From Adiantum capillus-veneris (Eukaryota; Streptophyta; Polypodiopsida; Polypodiales; Pteridaceae), in the NCBI GenBank assembly GCA_014529385.2, contig CM043959.1:86583529-86647528 (forward strand): DNA of 64,000 nt, read 5' to 3'. The translations under genes and the position numbers were made by a program. Below the pieces are notes generated by a model, which saw only the letters and a program-made list of their open reading frames with translations, did not search any database and was not told the DNA's origin. Numbering within the stretch: position 1 is the first letter of the stretch; each line of letters opens with the position of its first letter. Shown here one piece after another: positions 20,432 through 32,900 of the stretch.

Positions 20432-20685
20432 TGTCAATTCACCTTGCACAAGTTGTAGGTCCCAAGGGACAAACAAAGAAAGCTGAGGAACAAGAGCCAC
20501 AACCTAGGCCAATAATACAATGTTGGAATTGCAAGGAGTCTGGACATGGGATGTATGATTGTCCTTTGGCCCGTGGGGAGCCGGGGAGACCTAACTTGAA
20601 TTATCCAGTGATGAATGCAAGTGAAGGAACTAGTCAACAACCGATGCTTGTGCAAAGACCAAATGAAACAAGACCACCTCCATGA
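20432..20685 (+). pseudogene. G2 gag C-terminus with zinc knuckle
   Basis: It resumes the gag reading interrupted at 14921, starting LSIHLAQVVGPKG. It has a CCHC knuckle (CWNCKESGHGMYDC) and a proline-rich tail, then a stop at 20683-20685. The lysine/glutamate/proline linker before the knuckle is typical of gypsy gag. Confidence 0.75.
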
Positions 20686-20960
20686 GGAGTGGAAGGAGTT
20701 CCACCTTTGTCAGATCCAAATGTTCATATGGTAGAGGTGACAAATTCAAATGAGGTGGAGATGGAAGCAAATGGTATTAAGTGTGGCCGTGGAAAAAGGA
20801 GTCATATCCAAAGTGACCATGGATGAGGCAAGAAGGGAAAGGAGACCAAGGAAGCCGAGAGGACTCGATCTCGTATTAACCTCCAAGACTTCCCTCTTGG
20901 ACATGATATGGCTCCATACAACCTATTGGAGGACATGAGAGGTAAGGATCCTGATATTTC

Positions 20961-21338
20961 ATGGCCTCAATTTATGCATTGTGTCCACAAGTTAGGAGGG
21001 AGTTAACAAAGGTGGTTAGCACTAGAAGAAAGGTAAAAGAAAACGTGTTTGTTTTGAAGATTTCACAAGCCAAAATGAATGAGGATATCACACCTGTCCT
21101 AGATTGTTATATCAAAGGGAAGTTGGTTAGAAAAGGTCTAGTGTATGAGGGTGCACATATTTGCATCATGATGAAAGGCCTCAAGCAAAGGTTAGGCATG
21201 CACATCCATGAGACACCTGAAATCAAAGTCAAGATGGTATACAATACCAAATCTAGGTGCTTAGGCATTTGTAAAAATATTTTTGTGGAGGCATTTGACA
21301 TTAAGAATGCTTTTGATTTCTATGTTATGTCCGACTAA
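20961..21338 (+). pseudogene. G2 protease region with lost active site
   Basis: The frame contains KGKLVRKGLVYEGAHICIMM where related proteases read L-V-D-G-G-A. The catalytic D-G-G is replaced by Y-E-G, so the protease should be inactive. The C-terminal flap region (FDIKNAFDFYVM) is recognisable, and the frame ends before the usual ILGRPW motif. An acidic linker in broken frames follows to 21690. Confidence 0.65.
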
Positions 21339-21690
21339 GGGAAATGATCACCCATTTATCCTATAAAGACCATGGCTGATGAAAATGCGAGCTTTGAAGG
21401 CTTTGACATGAAGGAGCAAAGCCAAGAGGAGCTTCATGAAGAATCATCACAAAGTGAGACAAGGAAGATTGGATTGATAGCACTTCAAAAGAAGAAGGTA
21501 GTGGTAGCACTACGGAGGAGGAGTCTTCCATTGAAGTGATGGGGGTAAGGTTTAAGCTAAGCAACCAAGAGACCTCTTACCTAGGCTTGGAGGAGGTAGG
21601 TCCCCAAGAGAACCACGGCGTACAGGATGAAGTGATGCTAGAAGGTATGCTATCAACAACACTTACAAAGGAAGAAAGAGAGGAGTTCAA

Positions 21691-22709
21691 ATGTGTGCTA
21701 TAAGGAATTTTCCTAGGCCTTTTGCTAAAGAATACACAGACGTGCGTGGAGTAGATGTTGTTCAACACAAGATCGAGTTAAATCATGATGCCACACCTAA
21801 GGCACAAAAGCTATGTAGGCTAGGAGTCATCAAACAGCAGACTCTATTCAAGGGGGTAAGAAAGATTTTAACAACAGGTTTCATTTATCTAGTGGAGAAT
21901 TCACAGTGGGTCTCTCCAGTTGTGGTCACTCCTAAAAAGAATGGAAAGTGAAGAGTATGTGTTGACTATAGGCCACTCAATGAGGCAACCAAGAGAGATC
22001 ACTTTCCCCTCCCATTTTAGGATGGGATACTAAATGAGGTAGCTGGTCATAAGAAGTACACTGTGTGTGATGGCTACTCGGGTTACTTTCAAGTAGGGAT
22101 TGTATTGGAGGATCAGTTGAAAAAAACTTTCATCACTTCTTGGGGCTGTTATGCTTTTAGAGTCATGCCATTTGGCCTGACAAATGATCCTGTAACTTTC
22201 CAACACTTCAGAAACGTTAGGGTTTTTATTGATGATTTTGTAATTATAGCTCAAAATCATTGCACCTACAAAAGGTAAAAGAAGATTTAAAGAAACTTTA
22301 CGACATGGGAGGTCAGCTCAATCCCGACAAATGCCACACAGGTGAGGATGAAATCATCTTTCTTGGTCACAAAGTTTCTTACAAAGACATCAAGGAGGTG
22401 CATTCTTTAAAGGCAAAGGCTCTTATTGAGTTACCATCACCCAAGAGTCTCAAGGAGGTCATCTCATTCATTCAAAATGTCAAGTATATGTCACGCTTCA
22501 TTCACTTAGCCTCGGAGTTACTTCACCCCTTGCAAAATTTGACACAACTAGTTGAGTTTGTTTGGTCTGATGAGCTTGAAGGATATTTTGTAACATTAAG
22601 GTCATTCTGTCAGAACTACCAACACTTATGCCTCCTTGTTGGGATTACACATTCTTTGTTATCTCTAGTGTTGGGAAAGAAACAATTGGTGTGGTTTTTT
22701 TTACAATAA
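21691..22709 (+). pseudogene. G2 reverse transcriptase and RNase H, with stops
   Basis: The RT N-terminus reads GFIYLVENSQWVSPVVVTPK up to a TGA at 21949-21951, where related elements have TGG (tryptophan). The frame then continues VDYRPLNEATKRD, reaches a TAG at 22018-22020, and carries on through DGYSGYFQV, WGCYAFRVMPFGLT and the catalytic FIDD (about 22224-22238). A frame change near 22260 leads to the thumb region (GGQLNPDKCH, FLGHKVSYKDI) and the start of RNase H. It cannot make active enzyme. Confidence 0.85.
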
Positions 22710-23059
22710 GATCCGCACAGCACTCGGATGCAACTCACTTACTTCGCTAGTAGGGCCATGAATGCTTTGGAGAGAGGCTACACATAGGCAGAATTCATGA
22801 TGCTTGCTCTCATGTTTGCATCAATAATTTTTTTCTCCTTGGGTGTCATCTCAAACGAACCTTAACACTAGGATTTCAAAGTGGATTATGGAACTGCAAG
22901 AGTTCCAATACTCTTTCAAGGTAGAAGATAGTGTGCGTGCATAATCGGCAGGGATTCTCACTTATAGGGTGCATGAGAAGGAGATTAAGGTGCTTGAAGT
23001 AAAGACGCTACCATTGCCACCATCTAAACGTATTCCCAATGATTTAACCTTGTTCTTTG

Positions 23060-23697
23060 ATGGAGCTTTTTGATGAGCCACAGGTAAAGTAGGGAGAGGG
23101 TTGGTGTTGATCAATCCAAGTGGAGAGGTGGTCATGAAAGAGAAGGTCAATCTACCAAGTTCAACTAGCAACAATGAAGCAGAGTACAACATGCTACTTC
23201 ATGGTCTAAAGATGTGCATTGGTCAAGGTATACAACATCTCATGATAAAGGGGGATGCACTTCTCATTGTGAAGAAGATTTTAGGAATTTGGGCATGCAA
23301 GAATGACAGCCTAAGGAAAAAAGTTCATGCTATCCGTAGGTTGTTCAATCAATTTGAAGAAGTGCAACAATATCATATTCCTAGGAAACAAAACGAGAAT
23401 ACCGATTTACTTGCACAACAAGTGGTTACATGTGTTGAGAAAAAAGTGCAGGTCATCATGGCAGCAACAACTGTCAAACAACCAAGGTACCAGGGAATGG
23501 AGACATTGGCTTCTATTATTGGCTACATTCTGGAGGGGGAGTTTCCACAAGGCTTCACAAAGGCTCAGAAGAGGAGACTCGTGAGGAAAGTAAGCTCCTA
23601 TCTCTTCCTAGAAGGCTCTCTCAATCAAAGAGGGAAGGATCAAGTGCATAGAAGAGTACCAACAAACGAGAAAATTCCAACGATTCTAGAGTCTTGA
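23060..23697 (+). pseudogene. G2 second RNase H (Tat-type) and linker to integrase
   Basis: The frame starts around FFDGAF (a stop follows it) and continues GLVLINPSGEVVMKEKVNLP, SNNEAEYNMLLHGLKMCIG, KGDALLIVKK and finally NENTDLLAQQ. The residues D, E, D and D of an RNase H fold are visible. Such a second RNase H after the RT-linked one is a mark of the Tat lineage. It ends with sequence leading to the integrase zinc finger (EGSLNQRGKDQVHRRVP). Confidence 0.75.
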
Positions 23698-24218
23698 ATG
23701 AGGAAGCCTGTGGTGGTCATTTTGTCCAAGAGTTAAATGTGAAGAAGATTTTATATGGCAGGGTATGTTTAGCCAAGCTTGCACATTGATGTTCAACATT
23801 GGCATAGAAATTGTCACAATTGCCAAGTTAATGGAAATAGAAGGTTGGTCCACGGTCCAAGGAAAATAGTGCTTGTAAATGGACCCTTTGAAAAGTGGGA
23901 CATTGATGCTATGGGTCCACTACCAAGAACAAAAATGGTAAACTCTACATCCTAGTGGTCGTAGACTATATGACCAGGTGGGTGGAAGCACAAAGTGTGG
24001 CAAGGGTAAATGAGAGGATAGTGAGCATATTTGTCTACACTCACATTTGTTGTAGATTTGGCACACCTTTGGAGATTGATTCTGATAACGGTCTAGGATT
24101 TAGGAAGGGTTTGCTCACAGAAGTTCGTGAAGAGCTTCACATTTTACATCGTCACTAAACACCCTACTATCCCTTGTCAAATGGTTTGGTAGAAAAAGCT
24201 AATGGTGTCATTGCAAGC
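23698..24218 (+). pseudogene. G2 integrase, truncated by the LTR at 24219
   Basis: ACGGHF and a broken HHCC region (23700-23850) precede WDIDAMGPLPR, then a frame change to VVDYMTRWVEAQSVARVNER, CCRFGTPLEIDSDNG and YYPLSNGLVEKANG. The D, D and E positions are recognisable but in different frames with stops. Sequence stops matching integrase exactly where the TG of the next LTR begins. Confidence 0.8.
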
Positions 24219-24469
24219 TGATGAAGGAGAGGAGCCGAGAGCACAGCAGAGAGGAAGACACACACACACCACCATAGCCACACACACACAGGTTGGAGGG
24301 GAGAGCCAACACACACTGTGTGTCACCCTTTCTTTCTTCTCTATCTTATGCAGTACTAAGGCACAATACACATTGTACTTAGTGTTAGTGACTCACACAA
24401 GTGTATAGTTGTACACTTAGGGTTAGTACCAGTTAGTGATGGGCGGTCGTCCACCCATTAAACCTAACA
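24219..24469 (-). repeat. Lone 251-bp LTR (3' LTR of a minus-strand element)
   Basis: TG...CA (TGATGAAGG to CCTAACA) with a polypurine tract directly inside it, so it is the 3' LTR of an element reading leftward. AC-rich stretches are present. Five bases before it read CAAGC. I found no second copy of this LTR in the window. Confidence 0.7.
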
Positions 24470-24482
24470 TTCTCCCACTTGA
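24470..24482 (-). promoter_or_regulatory. Polypurine tract next to the lone LTR
   Basis: The minus strand reads TCAAGTGGGAGAA. It resembles the copia tracts at 15114 (AAGTGGGAGGT) and 29897 (CAAGTGGGAGAT). Confidence 0.75.
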
Positions 24483-25591
24483 TGGCCATGTGGGAGACCA
24501 CAAGAATGGAAGAGAACCACTCTTCACCCAATGTCAAGACACGGGTCCTACGGGCAGGGCCCTACCCTAAAGGGGAGTCATGGACCCCGGCCACGGGCCA
24601 GCTAGCAGTGTGGACAGGGGATCCTAGGGCTAAGAGCCTATAAGTATGGGCGGTTGGGTGGAGGATCCAGGTCCCAAAACTGATGATTAAGGTTGATAAC
24701 TTGAGAATAACAGGCAGAGACTAAAACTAGCCGTAACATGCCTTGCATCATATGAAGCAAACTCCAAACTAGAAAGGTAACCGATCTAGTTGTTCCACTT
24801 CTTGCTAACGTAAGCACTTAGCATATCCTTTAGCGTGTTTTAACGTATGCACTTTGCATATCCTTTAGTACTAAATAGAATGCTTGTAAACTGCCCATCC
24901 TACGCGGGATGAATAGCAGCAGTAAGAGTGAGGTGCTTTCCCCCAACCACTTACAGAAAGTCGCCCACGACTGACGACAAACTATGACTCGATCATTGAG
25001 TATCCAGCCATATACTCGATATGGAATGGAGACAACCAACTAGGTTGAAAGCAGATTGGAGTTTCAAGCAGCCAATCACAAACACCCATACTCAGCCATC
25101 ACCTTGTATGGCAGGGTGTAAACTCATACTAAGTCTGCAAGAGAGATTGCACTGGCAGTGCAAAAAATTGCAGAAACAATAATGTCCATGAAGTTGCATG
25201 CCGCTCCGAATAAATTTGTGTTAAACACTAGGGCCCATAACACCTAGTGTGCATACATTTAACACAAACATATCCGAACCGCAATTCCATGACGAGACTT
25301 TGGACCATAACAAAGTGTGACAACCCAGTCACACCTAGGTACCAACCATGAGACATTCGCATGGACATAGCATACTTAGCTATATGTAGAAACAACCCTC
25401 CGTTAAGGTGGTTTCACAGCACTTGTAATCGTAACAAGTTTGTACTTAGTACCCGACAATTTCTGGCCACTGAAATTGCTCCTGATACTGTGTGCTCAAA
25501 ATGGTCGAAGCCATGGATGCGACCAACACCTAGGGACTTCGTCGCGACACATTGTTAGATAGTGGGCGCCAGTGTCAGTCCCAGAGACTCA
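24483..25591 (-). other. Non-coding interior between the lone LTR and inverted-repeat arm A
   Basis: No coding frame is supportable. A short tandem repeat around GCATATCCTTTAG is seen at about 24800-24870. A TGGCGCC-containing stretch (minus strand, near 25572) resembles a primer site, but no LTR follows it. Probably part of a large non-coding retrotransposon derivative. Confidence 0.5.
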
Positions 25592-25970
25592 TATTCTCCA
25601 CATGTGGAATATGTCTCAAACAAGGATATCAAGAAAAGTGACATCCATCAAGTACGAGATGTACTTGTGTGTGGAGGTAACTACAAACACTCTGCGACAA
25701 GAGTGAGAGGGACCCTCGTTATCATGCTCCACACTGGCTAAACTGAACTCCTTGAGTCCCTAGACCATGTTGTATCCCATGTGACAACATGTGCCAAATC
25801 GAACCCTACAACTAGGTTCGTAACAGCATAATGTATAGTGGATACTACGGTCCAAAATACTCTGTTCCAACATGCCCTTGGCATGGCTTTGAAATATTCA
25901 AGCTTATTTATACAACTTGCACTGGAAATCGTGGGTCTTGCCTGCACAATCCAACCCTTTTGGTTAACAT

Positions 25971-26146
25971 CTACGTAGTCAAATCCCTTGGTAAGACCCT
26001 CTGTAGAAACTGCTCAACTAGCAGGTAACGATTATCAACATAGTCAACCGTATAGAATCTACGTTGTCAAACCCCTTGGTAAGACCCTGTGTAGAAATTG
26101 CTCAACTAGCAGGTAACGGTTATCAACATATTCAACCATATACATA
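25971..26146. repeat. 88-bp tandem duplication inside arm A
   Basis: CTACGTAGTCAAATCCCTTG at 25971 and CTACGTTGTCAAACCCCTTG at 26059 start two copies. The same pair is present in arm C (about 37745-37920). Confidence 0.8.
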
Positions 26147-27521
26147 ATGATTGGAATCAACCAAAAAAGTTGAATTTGTCCACTACCGTGTGGTAGATTG
26201 CGAAATTCGTTCCTTGAAAGGCTAACTGGGAGAGATCAAATTGTGATCTTCAATGCCTATGGGGTGATGTAGCAGTCACCCTCCGGGTCGTACCCCAAAC
26301 AATATGTCCATAGACACTCTGTAGTGCTATAGAGAGAGCAATAAATCCACACAAGTGAACTGCGTAGCTCTTGTGGACAGCCATGCTGTCTTAACTGATT
26401 GCTGCATCTATACTTCCTTGTAGAGATCAGCTGCTGTGAGTGGAAGATTTATCAAAAACTCAACTTGAGTGTCGCACTGAAAACATGTAGTGCAAAAATG
26501 ACACTTTAAACATCCTGAATGACAAGACCCTTGCTTGTCCATTAACGTCGATGTATACTTCCCTGGGTAGATTGATTCACTCTTGAAAACAATCACCCAA
26601 AGAATGCCAATAGTTGGGTCTTACCCTTGGCCTGACAATAGCTCTTAGCCCGTGTGGCTCATAGCCCTTGTGCAAATTAGTGTTCAATGGACGAGCCGAT
26701 GAAGAGTAATTTGAGTAGCATCTTAGCCACGTGCTAGCTGAGAGTTAGAGCACCTTGGCTCAGACGAGCAAAACATGTATCAAAAGCTTCTTAGAAGATT
26801 TTCATTATTCCCTTAAAGAGAGAGAACGAGAGAGAAGAAGAAGAGCATGCTCGGACTGCGGAACTTTCCTTGAATGACTATGACGTGTATAGTTGATTGC
26901 CATGTTCGTGTGCATCTTATGCCTAACGTGCATCGTATCCTATAAGCATGCAACAAGTTTCTGCTATGACTCTCTTATTGAGAGAGGTAACAGAAAAACA
27001 CAACCACATCTTGATCTACCTGCCTTGCAGGGTCGTGATTGTATGAAAATGACTTAGCATTGGCACATTGCCCGTGAAATAAGTCCTAGATTTAGGTTCC
27101 TTTTAGTGTTGTTGGGTGTTGATAGCAACCAACTAGCAGGTTCAACAATCCATCACTTAGTCTGTCCTTGACAGAGTTGCGAGTGTGATAGCGGAAACAT
27201 AATACATAAAGTGGTGGAATTCATGCCACCTGCTTAGCATGCCTTGCATGCAAAAACGTAAGCCCTTTGCTACTATGATGGCCTCAAGCGTGCGAACCAA
27301 AACCATAAGTGCCTTGCACAGAAGAAACTGGTAGGTTCCCCAAACTTGTGTGCCAAAGCCCTTGATTCCAAATCAATGGCAGTATCTCGGCACAAGGGAG
27401 GAGTCGTGCTTCATGTAAAATTGCCAAAGCACTTTGCTTTGCACAATAACAGTAATTGCCAAGTAAAGTGTAAACATGGAAAAAAAAAACTAGAAAAAAT
27501 TGAACTTGGCTAACCTGGTAG

Positions 27522-27788
27522 GTGTTGCTGCACATCTTCCGTACTGTTGAAGCACGATGCTCGACAGTTTCTGCAGAAATTTTTGAGAGGCTCGAAAGGC
27601 TGCAAAGCGAGCAAGTCTCGGTCGGGTCTAGGCCAAGGGCCATTTCTATCTTAAATTTGGAACTCACTTTGAGCTCCATCATGCCAAGGTTACGCGCTGA
27701 ACAACGGGATCATACGCAAGGATACGACAAGCTTGGTAACTCATGCATTATGCAAGAATTTGACAACACAGTACGCCGAGTCATGTGA
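27522..27788 (+). CDS. Unrecognised 88-codon frame in arm A
   Basis: The frame opens directly after TAG at the sequence CTAACCTGGTAG|GTG, which resembles a splice acceptor, and runs to TGA at 27786. It is amphipathic and Leu/Arg/Glu-rich (SAEIFERLERLQSEQ, then ISILNLELTLSSIMPRLRAE), unlike any retroelement domain I know. An AATAAA lies about 270 bases downstream. It starts almost exactly where arm A and copy B stop matching each other (27532/35084). It could be a captured host last exon. There is no ATG at the start, so it is not a complete gene. The opposite-strand frame 27284-27682 looks like a shadow. Confidence 0.3.
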   Translation: MLLHIFRTVEARCSTVSAEIFERLERLQSEQVSVGSRPRAISILNLELTLSSIMPRLRAEQRDHTQGYDKLGNSCIMQEFDNTVRRVM

Positions 27789-28168
27789 TTCAGGTATGCA
27801 CTCAATTTTGCGGCATCTTTTGTTTGCAAAGAATTAATGTTTTGGTTGACGGATCGGAATCAAGCATGGCTTGAGTACACAATCCCTCGCCACCACCCGC
27901 AAGTCGGAGGTTGATTGTTGATACAAAGGCAACTCAGGCAGGGCTCGTGACCTATCCGATTATGGTATTCGGCAAGGCCGACCGGTAATTATCCTTTCAA
28001 GCAATTGTCGACCATCAGATACATTCCAGGAGCAAGGCTCCCTTTAGCGACACTTCAATAAACCAATTTGTGTCTTACGTCGGTTGTTAATTTTTGATCT
28101 CTCCTCGTTGTGCTATCTCGAGGCGGAGGAAAGCAAGATTTATGGGAGCGCGGCTCCATGCATTAAAT

Positions 28169-29098
28169 CCCAAACAATATGTCCATAGACACTCTGTAGT
28201 GCTATAGAGAGAGCAATAAATCCACACAAGTGAACTGCGTAGCTCTTGTGGACAGCCATGCTGTCTTAACTGATTGCTGCATCTATACTTCCTTGTAGAG
28301 ATCAGCTGCTGTGAGTGGAAGATTTATCAAAAACTCAACTTGAGTGTCGCACTGAAAACATGTAGTGCAAAAATGACACTTTAAACATCCTGAATGACAA
28401 GACCCTTGCTTGTCCATTAACGTCGATGTATACTTCCCTGGGTAGATCGATTCACTCTTGAAAACAATCACCCAAAGAATGCCAATAGTTGGGTCTTACC
28501 CTTGGCCTGACAATAGCTCTTAGCCCGTGTGGCTCATAGCCCTTGTGCAAATTAGTGTTCAATGGACGAACCGATGAAGAGTAATTTGAGTAGCATCTTA
28601 GCCACGTGCTAGCTGAGAGTTAGAGCACCTTGGCTCAGACGAGAAAAACACGTATCAAAAGCTTCTTAGAAGATTTTCATTATTCCCTTAAAGAGAGAGA
28701 ACAAGAGAGAAGAAGAAGAGCATGCTCGGACTGCGGAACTTTCCTTGAATGACTATGACGTGTATAGTTGATTGCCATGTTCGTGTGCATCTTATGCCTA
28801 ACGTGCATCGTATCCTATAAGCATGCAACAAGTTTCTGCTATGACTCTCTTATTGAGAGAGGTAACAGAAAAACACAACCACATCTTGATCTACCTGCCT
28901 TGCAGGGTCGTGATTGTATGAAAATGACTTAGCATTGGCACATTGCCCGTGAAATAAGTCCTAGATTTAGGTTCCTTTTAGTGCTGTTGGGTGTTGATAG
29001 CAACCAACTAGCAGGTTCAACAATCCATCACTTAGTCTGTCCTTGACAGAGTTGCGAGTGTGATAGCGGAAACATAATACATAAAGTGGTGGAATTCA
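28169..29098 (-). repeat. Copy B, left part (direct partial copy of arm A)
   Basis: It corresponds base for base in length to 26294-27223 of arm A, with several substitutions (for example GGTAGATTG/GGTAGATCG and GACGAGCC/GACGAACC). It is cut at ATTCA by copia-2 and resumes at 34775. Confidence 0.92.
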
Positions 29099-29896
29099 TG
29101 TTAGGAAATAAGACGTAGCTAAATAGATAATTGAGTAGATTACTTAATGGAGAGAGACAGATTTATATACACGAGATTATAGAGTAGAGAGAGAGAGAGA
29201 GTACACACGATATACGTGGTTCACCCAATGTGGGCTACGTCCACGGGAAAGCAGCCACTCAATGGCTTTAGTACTTCAAAACAAGAAGTAGTTTACAAAG
29301 GGATTATACCCTTAATGGAGCTCCTGCTTTGCTTCACTCTCACCACCTCACACTCACCTTGTTGCATCAACTTCACACTATGAAATGTGTGTAGAAATGG
29401 CCTCCTTTTATAGGCCAAAAGGGCTGCCCTCTCTTATGAGAGACAGCCATGTGTAGCCGCCCTTGTGCGAATAAGTCCAAATCAAACCCTCCAATCCGCC
29501 CATGTGTGGCCGCCCTTGAGAAGACAAGTCCGTTTTTGAATTCGGCCACCGGCCATTGAATTCGGCCACCGACCACCGGCCATTGACTTCCGACCACCGG
29601 CCATCGGCCATTGACTACCGGCCACTGACCAACCGATCGGTTGTTTTCCGACCACTTTCCGGCCGCCGGCCGGCTATAATATTCTGGCGAAAGAGAATAT
29701 TCCGGCGGAAAAAAGTCTCGGGGGTCTCCGCCCCCGAGGCCTTTAAAGTTGCCCCTGATTCTTGTCCGTGAAAATTTTGGTTTCCGGTGAGTGATTTTCC
29801 TTCACGCACGATGGCTTCTCCTCATAATGGGGGCCTTACAAATGTGCGCTTTTACCACAGAAAATTACAAGGGTAAATCAAGCTCCATACTTAACA
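29099..29896 (-). repeat. 3' LTR of copia-2 (798 bp)
   Basis: TGTTAGGAAATAAG to CATACTTAACA. It contains a GA run, repeated CGGCCACCGGCCATTGAC-type units (about 29535-29640) and a block at about 29685-29741 that does not match the other LTR. Confidence 0.95.
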
Positions 29897-29909
29897 ATCT
29901 CCCACTTGG
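29897..29909 (-). promoter_or_regulatory. Polypurine tract of copia-2
   Basis: The minus strand reads CAAGTGGGAGAT, directly before the 3' LTR. Confidence 0.85.
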
Positions 29910-29956
29910 AGACTGATCTCCAAACCAAACCTGTGACTGCTTTCCATTCTGGCTTC

Positions 29957-32900
29957 TTATCCTTGAATGCCGATTGAAGATGAGCAAAAGCTCAACTTCT
30001 CCTTGTTGACCACCTTTGTAAACATGTCTGCAGGATTTTCACTTGTATGCACCTTTCCTAGCTTTAGTTGTCCCTCTTCCAAAAGAGTGCGTATGAAGTG
30101 ATATCTCACCTCAATGTGCTTTGTCCTTGAATGAAAGGCTGAGTTCTTCGCAAGATGGATAGCGCTTTGGCTATCACTGTACAAGACACAATTGTCTTGT
30201 TTGAATCCAAGCTCTTCTAAGAATCTGTGAAGCCACAGAATTTCTTTGCTTGCCTCCGTCATTGCTACATACTCTGCTTCCGTGGTAGAAAGTGAAACCA
30301 CTTTCTGCAGCTTTGAAGCCCAGCTTACTGATGTGCCTCCAACCGTGAACACATAGCCAGTAGTGCTCCTTCGAGTATCTTTGTCACCTACCATATCTGC
30401 ATCAACATACCCTTCTAGAAAAATATCAGTTCCTCCAAAATACAAAGCATTTGTTGTTGTCCCTTTTAGATACCTAAGTATCCACTTCACAGCTCGCCAA
30501 TGCTCTTTACCTGGGTTGTCCATGAACCTACTCACAACTCCCACTGCATGTGCAATGTCTGGCCTTGTCCAGACCATAGCATACATTAGAGAACCTACCG
30601 CTGCAGCATATGAAACTTTAGACATATAGGCTATCTCCTCTTGTGTCTTTGGACACATATCCTTCGTTGGTTTAAAATGACCAGCCAAAGGTGTAGAAAC
30701 TGGTTTTGCATTTTGCATTGCAAACCTTTCTAGTACCTTCTTGATGTAATCTTCTTGAGATAGCTTTATTGTCTTCTTCGTCCTGTCCCTTGATATTTTC
30801 ATACCAAGTATCCTCTTTGTAGCACCTAAATCTTTCATTGAAAAAGATTTGGACAGCTCCTCTTTTAGGTCTTTGATGTCCTGCATGTTAGCACTTGCAA
30901 TCAACATGTCATCAACATACAACATTAGGATGATGAATTTCCCATCTTCCAAATTCTCCGTGTAGACGCAGTGATCCGAGTTGCATCTTGTGAATCCATG
31001 ATCCAACATCCATCGATCAAACTTCAAGTACCATTGTCTTGATGCTTGCTTTAAACCATACAAGCTCTTCTTTAATCTGCAAACCATTTTCTCCTTACCT
31101 TTTACTTCATACCCCTTTGGTTGAATCATGTAGATTTCCTCCTCTAAGTCACCGTGAGGGAATGCCGTATTTACATCCATTTGCTCGAGATTTAGATCAT
31201 GAGCAGCCACAAGGCTTAAGACAAGCCTAATTGAGTTCATTTTTACAACAGGAGAAAATATTTCATTGAAGTCAATACCTTTCTTTTGAGAAAAACCTTT
31301 TACCACAAGCCTAGACTTGTACCTTTTCTTCCCACCTTCTTCTTTCTTTAGCTTGTACACCCATTTGTTTTGAAGTGCCGCTTACCTTTAGGCAACTCAA
31401 CCAACTCCCATGTTTGGTTGCGATGTAGTGAGTCCATCTCCACTTGCATGCTCTTCGTCCATTCTTCTTTGGATTCATGTTGCATAGCTTCTTCATATGA
31501 TTCCGGCTCTCCAGAATCTGAGATCAAGAGATGGTTGAAGGAAGGAACAAACCTTTCTAGAGGTCTACTTGCTCTTGTAGATCTTTGGGGAATAGGTTGA
31601 GGCTCCTCATTTGGTTGACGTTGTTGCACATTATCACCGTTTGCAGTCCTTGAGTCTTCACCGTCCTCAAGCTCCATGTACTCATCACCTGTTTCTTTTG
31701 TTTGTTTTCTTTCCAAGTAATCTTTGTACATATTTTGTTCGTTAAAAATTACATCCCTACTCCTTAAGATTTTACCATCTTCAGGATTCCATAGGCGATA
31801 CCCAAAGTCTCCTTCTCCATAGCCAATGAAGAAACACTTTTTGGACTTTGCATCTAACTTTGATCTTAGGATTCTATCTATGTGCATGAAAGCCTCACAC
31901 CCAAACACTTTGAGAAATGCATAATTCACCGGTTTACCTGTCCATGCCTCTTCTAGAACTCCCCCATCCAATGCCATTGAGGGTGACCGATTGATTAAGT
32001 ACACAGACGTACTTACAGCTTCCGCCCAAAGCTCAAGCGGTAGGCCTGCATGTAGCCGCATGCTTCGTGCTCGTTCCATGATTGTCCTGTTCATCCTTTC
32101 CGAAATCCCATTTTGTTGAGGTGTCCTTGGGGTTGTCCTTTGCCTCCGAATGCCATTGCTAGCACAAAATCTTTCAAAAGCTTGGCTGCAATATTCGCCT
32201 CCATTGTCGGATCTGAGGCATTAACCTTGGTACCTGTTTTATTCTCCACAAAGGCTTTCCACCTTTGAAATATGGAAAATACATCGGATTTATTCTTCAT
32301 GACATAAACCCATGTTTTTCTAGTCGCATCGTCTATGAATGTTACATAGTACAATGAGCCACCAAGTGATGGTGTACTTGCAGGACCCCAAACATCAGAA
32401 TGAACCAACTCAAGTTTTTTATTTTTTCTTTCATTTCCTGATTTTTGAAATTTTACCCTCTTTTGTTTACCATAAACACAATCTTCACAGAACTCTAAGT
32501 CCACTTCTTTCAAACCTGGTAGAAGCTTCTTTGTTTGAAGGATTTGCATTCCTTTGGCACTCATATGCCCAAGTCAGTAGTGCCACACCGCACTGTCAAC
32601 TTCTGTAGTTGCTGCACAAGCTGAAGGTTGCGTGCTAATAGTACACAAGTAAAGTGTACCGACTTTTTCACCCTTGGCAACCACCAAAGATCCCTTTGAG
32701 ATCTTCCGCCGTTTGTTTCCGAATGCAATGTTGTGACCTTCATCGTCCAATTGTCCTGTAGAGATCAAATTTTTGCGAAGAGAAGGAACATGCCTAACAT
32801 CTTTAAGCTTCCATTCATTTCCGTTAGCAGTTTTGACAGAAAATGTACCTTTGCCGACAATCTCACAAGCTTCATCATCTCCCAAGTATACATACCCAAA

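Larger units (their letters stand above)
13652..24218 (+). mobile_element. Decayed Ty3/gypsy (Tat-like) element G2, interrupted by copia-1
   Basis: In order: primer-binding site (13652), decayed gag split by copia-1, zinc knuckle, protease, RT-RNase H, second RNase H and integrase. It is cut at 24218 by another LTR. Every domain carries stops or frame changes. The primer site closely matches that of G1, so the two are probably related families. Its 3' end was not found. Confidence 0.8.
25592..28164 (-). repeat. Inverted-repeat arm A (2573 bp)
   Basis: Arm A is the reverse complement of 35728-38300. Both are exactly 2573 bp, and short translated stretches in both are identical. I saw only isolated substitutions (for example near the inner end, CCCATAAAT against CCCAGAAAT). 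It contains an internal 88-bp tandem duplication (25971 and 26059) and an 88-codon frame (27522-27788). On the minus strand it leads through 24483-25591 to the lone LTR, so it is probably interior of that element. Confidence 0.95.

Noticed and set aside
25561-25580. TGGCGCC string on the minus strand as a primer-binding site
   Set aside because: No LTR-like sequence follows it, and the only nearby LTR (24219-24469) has no copy there.
27284-27682. 132-codon minus-strand frame in arm A (also 36210-36608 in arm C)
   Set aside because: It overlaps the more protein-like opposite frame, and part is low-complexity from the A-run. Identity between arms is due to the inverted repeat.
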